From Variovorax paradoxus NBRC 15149 (GTDB taxonomy: Bacteria > Pseudomonadota > Gammaproteobacteria > Burkholderiales > Burkholderiaceae_C), in the NCBI RefSeq assembly GCF_001591365.1, contig NZ_BCUT01000005.1:124001-188000 (forward strand): 64,000 nucleotides of DNA, read 5' to 3'. The notes below the pieces were generated by a model that saw only the letters and a list, made by a program, of their open reading frames with translations, did not search any database and was not told the DNA's origin. Shown here piece after piece: positions 63,120 to 64,000 of this stretch; positions within the stretch are counted from its first letter, which is position 1; the number at the start of each line of letters is the position of its first letter. The position numbers and the translations under genes were made by a program.

Positions 63120-64000
63120 ATGCTCATCCTCTTCATTGCCTACCTGGGCGGGGTGCTCACCATCCTGAGCCCCTGCATCCTGCCGGTGCTGCCCTTCGTG
63201 TTTGCGCGCGCCGACCGACCGTTCCGCTCGCACGGCCTGCCGATGCTGCTGGGCATGGCGCTGGCCTTTGCCGCCGTGGCCACGCTGGCGGCGGTGGGCG
63301 GCGGGTGGATCGTCACGCTCAACGAATACGGCCGCCATGCCGCCATCGCGCTGCTCGCGCTGTTCGGCCTGACTTTGCTGTTCCCCGGCGTGGCCGAGCG
63401 CCTCGGCCGGCCGCTGGTGGCGCTGGGCGTCCGCATGTCCGAGCCGCGCGGCGGCGATGGCGCGGCACCTGCATCCGGGTTCTCGCCGCTGCTGCTGGGC
63501 GTGGGCACGGGCCTGCTCTGGGCGCCGTGCGCGGGGCCGATCCTCGGCCTGATCCTGACGGGCGCGGCGCTCAATGGCGCGAGCGTCGGCACCTCGCTGC
63601 TGCTGCTGGCCTATGCGGCCGGCGCCTGCACCTCGCTCGCGGCCGCGCTGCTGTTCGGCGGGCGGGTTTTCTCCGTCATGAAGCGTTCGCTGCATACCGG
63701 CGAATGGGTGCGGCGCGCCGCCGGCGCGGCCGTGCTGGTGGGCGTGGGCGCCATTGCGCTCGGGCTGGACACCGGCTTGCTCGCCCGCCTGTCGGTGGGC
63801 ACCACGTCGGCGCTGGAGCAGGCGCTGGTGGACAGGATCAAGCCAGGCAAGCCGCAGCCGGAACCGGTCGCGCTGCGCGAAGACGCGGGCCTCCTGCGCG
63901 TGTCGGACGATCGCACGGCCCCGCCGCCCGCGCGCGAGCTCAGGGTCGAAGGCCGCTTTCCCTCCTTGGCCGGCGCCACCGAATGGATCAACTCCGCGCC
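63120..64000 (+). CDS. DipZ-like cytochrome c biogenesis/thiol-disulfide protein, partial (cut by window end)
   Basis: The frame is open from the ATG at 63120 to the end of the window (about 293 residues seen). The CcdA/DsbD-type membrane domain has the paired Cys of LSPCILPVLPFVF (near residue 19) and LLWAPCAGPILGL (near residue 140), with six helices. A periplasmic extension after about residue 240 should lead into a thioredoxin-like domain beyond the window, as in DipZ. It moves electrons across the inner membrane to periplasmic thiols. It starts 3 bases after the kinase gene. Confidence 0.85.
   Translation, partial: MLILFIAYLGGVLTILSPCILPVLPFVFARADRPFRSHGLPMLLGMALAFAAVATLAAVGGGWIVTLNEYGRHAAIALLALFGLTLLFPGVAERLGRPLVALGVRMSEPRGGDGAAPASGFSPLLLGVGTGLLWAPCAGPILGLILTGAALNGASVGTSLLLLAYAAGACTSLAAALLFGGRVFSVMKRSLHTGEWVRRAAGAAVLVGVGAIALGLDTGLLARLSVGTTSALEQALVDRIKPGKPQPEPVALREDAGLLRVSDDRTAPPPARELRVEGRFPSLAGATEWINSA

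Overview
The window is high-GC DNA (third codon positions mostly G/C) with gene content typical of a betaproteobacterium of the Comamonadaceae. Gene families and neighbourhoods suggest Variovorax or a close relative; this is inference from remembered families, not from a search. No rRNA, tRNA, CRISPR array, insertion sequence or phage genes were seen. About 56 protein genes are supported.

Layout. (1) 0.1-7.3 kb: an organic-acid operon with a succinate/malate-CoA ligase pair, an FAH-family hydrolase, a ketopantoate-reductase-like enzyme, pyruvate kinase and a CbbR-like LysR regulator. Two large palindromic repeat units sit between the two ligase subunits. (2) 7.3-10.9 kb: a 54-aa gene divergent from an oxalate/formate antiporter, with two FNR-type boxes and a tandem dyad operator between them, then a LysR gene and small proteins of unknown function. 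(3) 10.9-20.6 kb: tamB/tamA outer-membrane assembly genes, a CoxE-like VWA protein with its MoxR ATPase partner and an acetyltransferase, and a diheme cytochrome c. (4) 20.6-23.5 kb: protocatechuate 3,4-dioxygenase (pcaHG) with pcaQ, and a DUF1841 gene.

(5) 23.6-53.8 kb: a surface-structure (biofilm/adhesion) block of about 30 kb, the most interesting part. It begins with a 1,097-aa low-complexity protein (a 97-residue Asp-Ala tract, then many LGGDL repeats) behind a good sigma-54 promoter. An OmpA-like lipoprotein, a large MurF-like protein with a degenerate P-loop, a 98-aa membrane protein and a complete type I secretion system (ABC, HlyD, TolC) follow on the same strand. A complete Tad/Flp pilus operon points the opposite way, and its last gene is a sigma-54 activator with a pseudo-receiver. 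The block closes with an L,D-transpeptidase/TPR pair and a LuxR-type regulator, also with a pseudo-receiver. GTTACG/CGTAAC motifs occur upstream of the adhesin, the Tad operon and the LuxR-type regulator. My reading is that pilus assembly and adhesin secretion are one coordinated programme: the Tad operon carries the activator for the adhesin promoter, and neither regulator depends on classical receiver phosphorylation.

(6) 53.9-59.5 kb: the rest of the beta-ketoadipate route (pcaIJF) with an IclR regulator and two tripartite-tricarboxylate-type binding proteins. The surface block therefore lies between two parts of the protocatechuate pathway. (7) 59.5-64 kb: a SoxR gene with two SoxR boxes, one probably driving a near-leaderless 83-aa gene; a two-component system flanking an Ohr peroxidase; and a DipZ-like thiol-disulfide protein cut by the window end.
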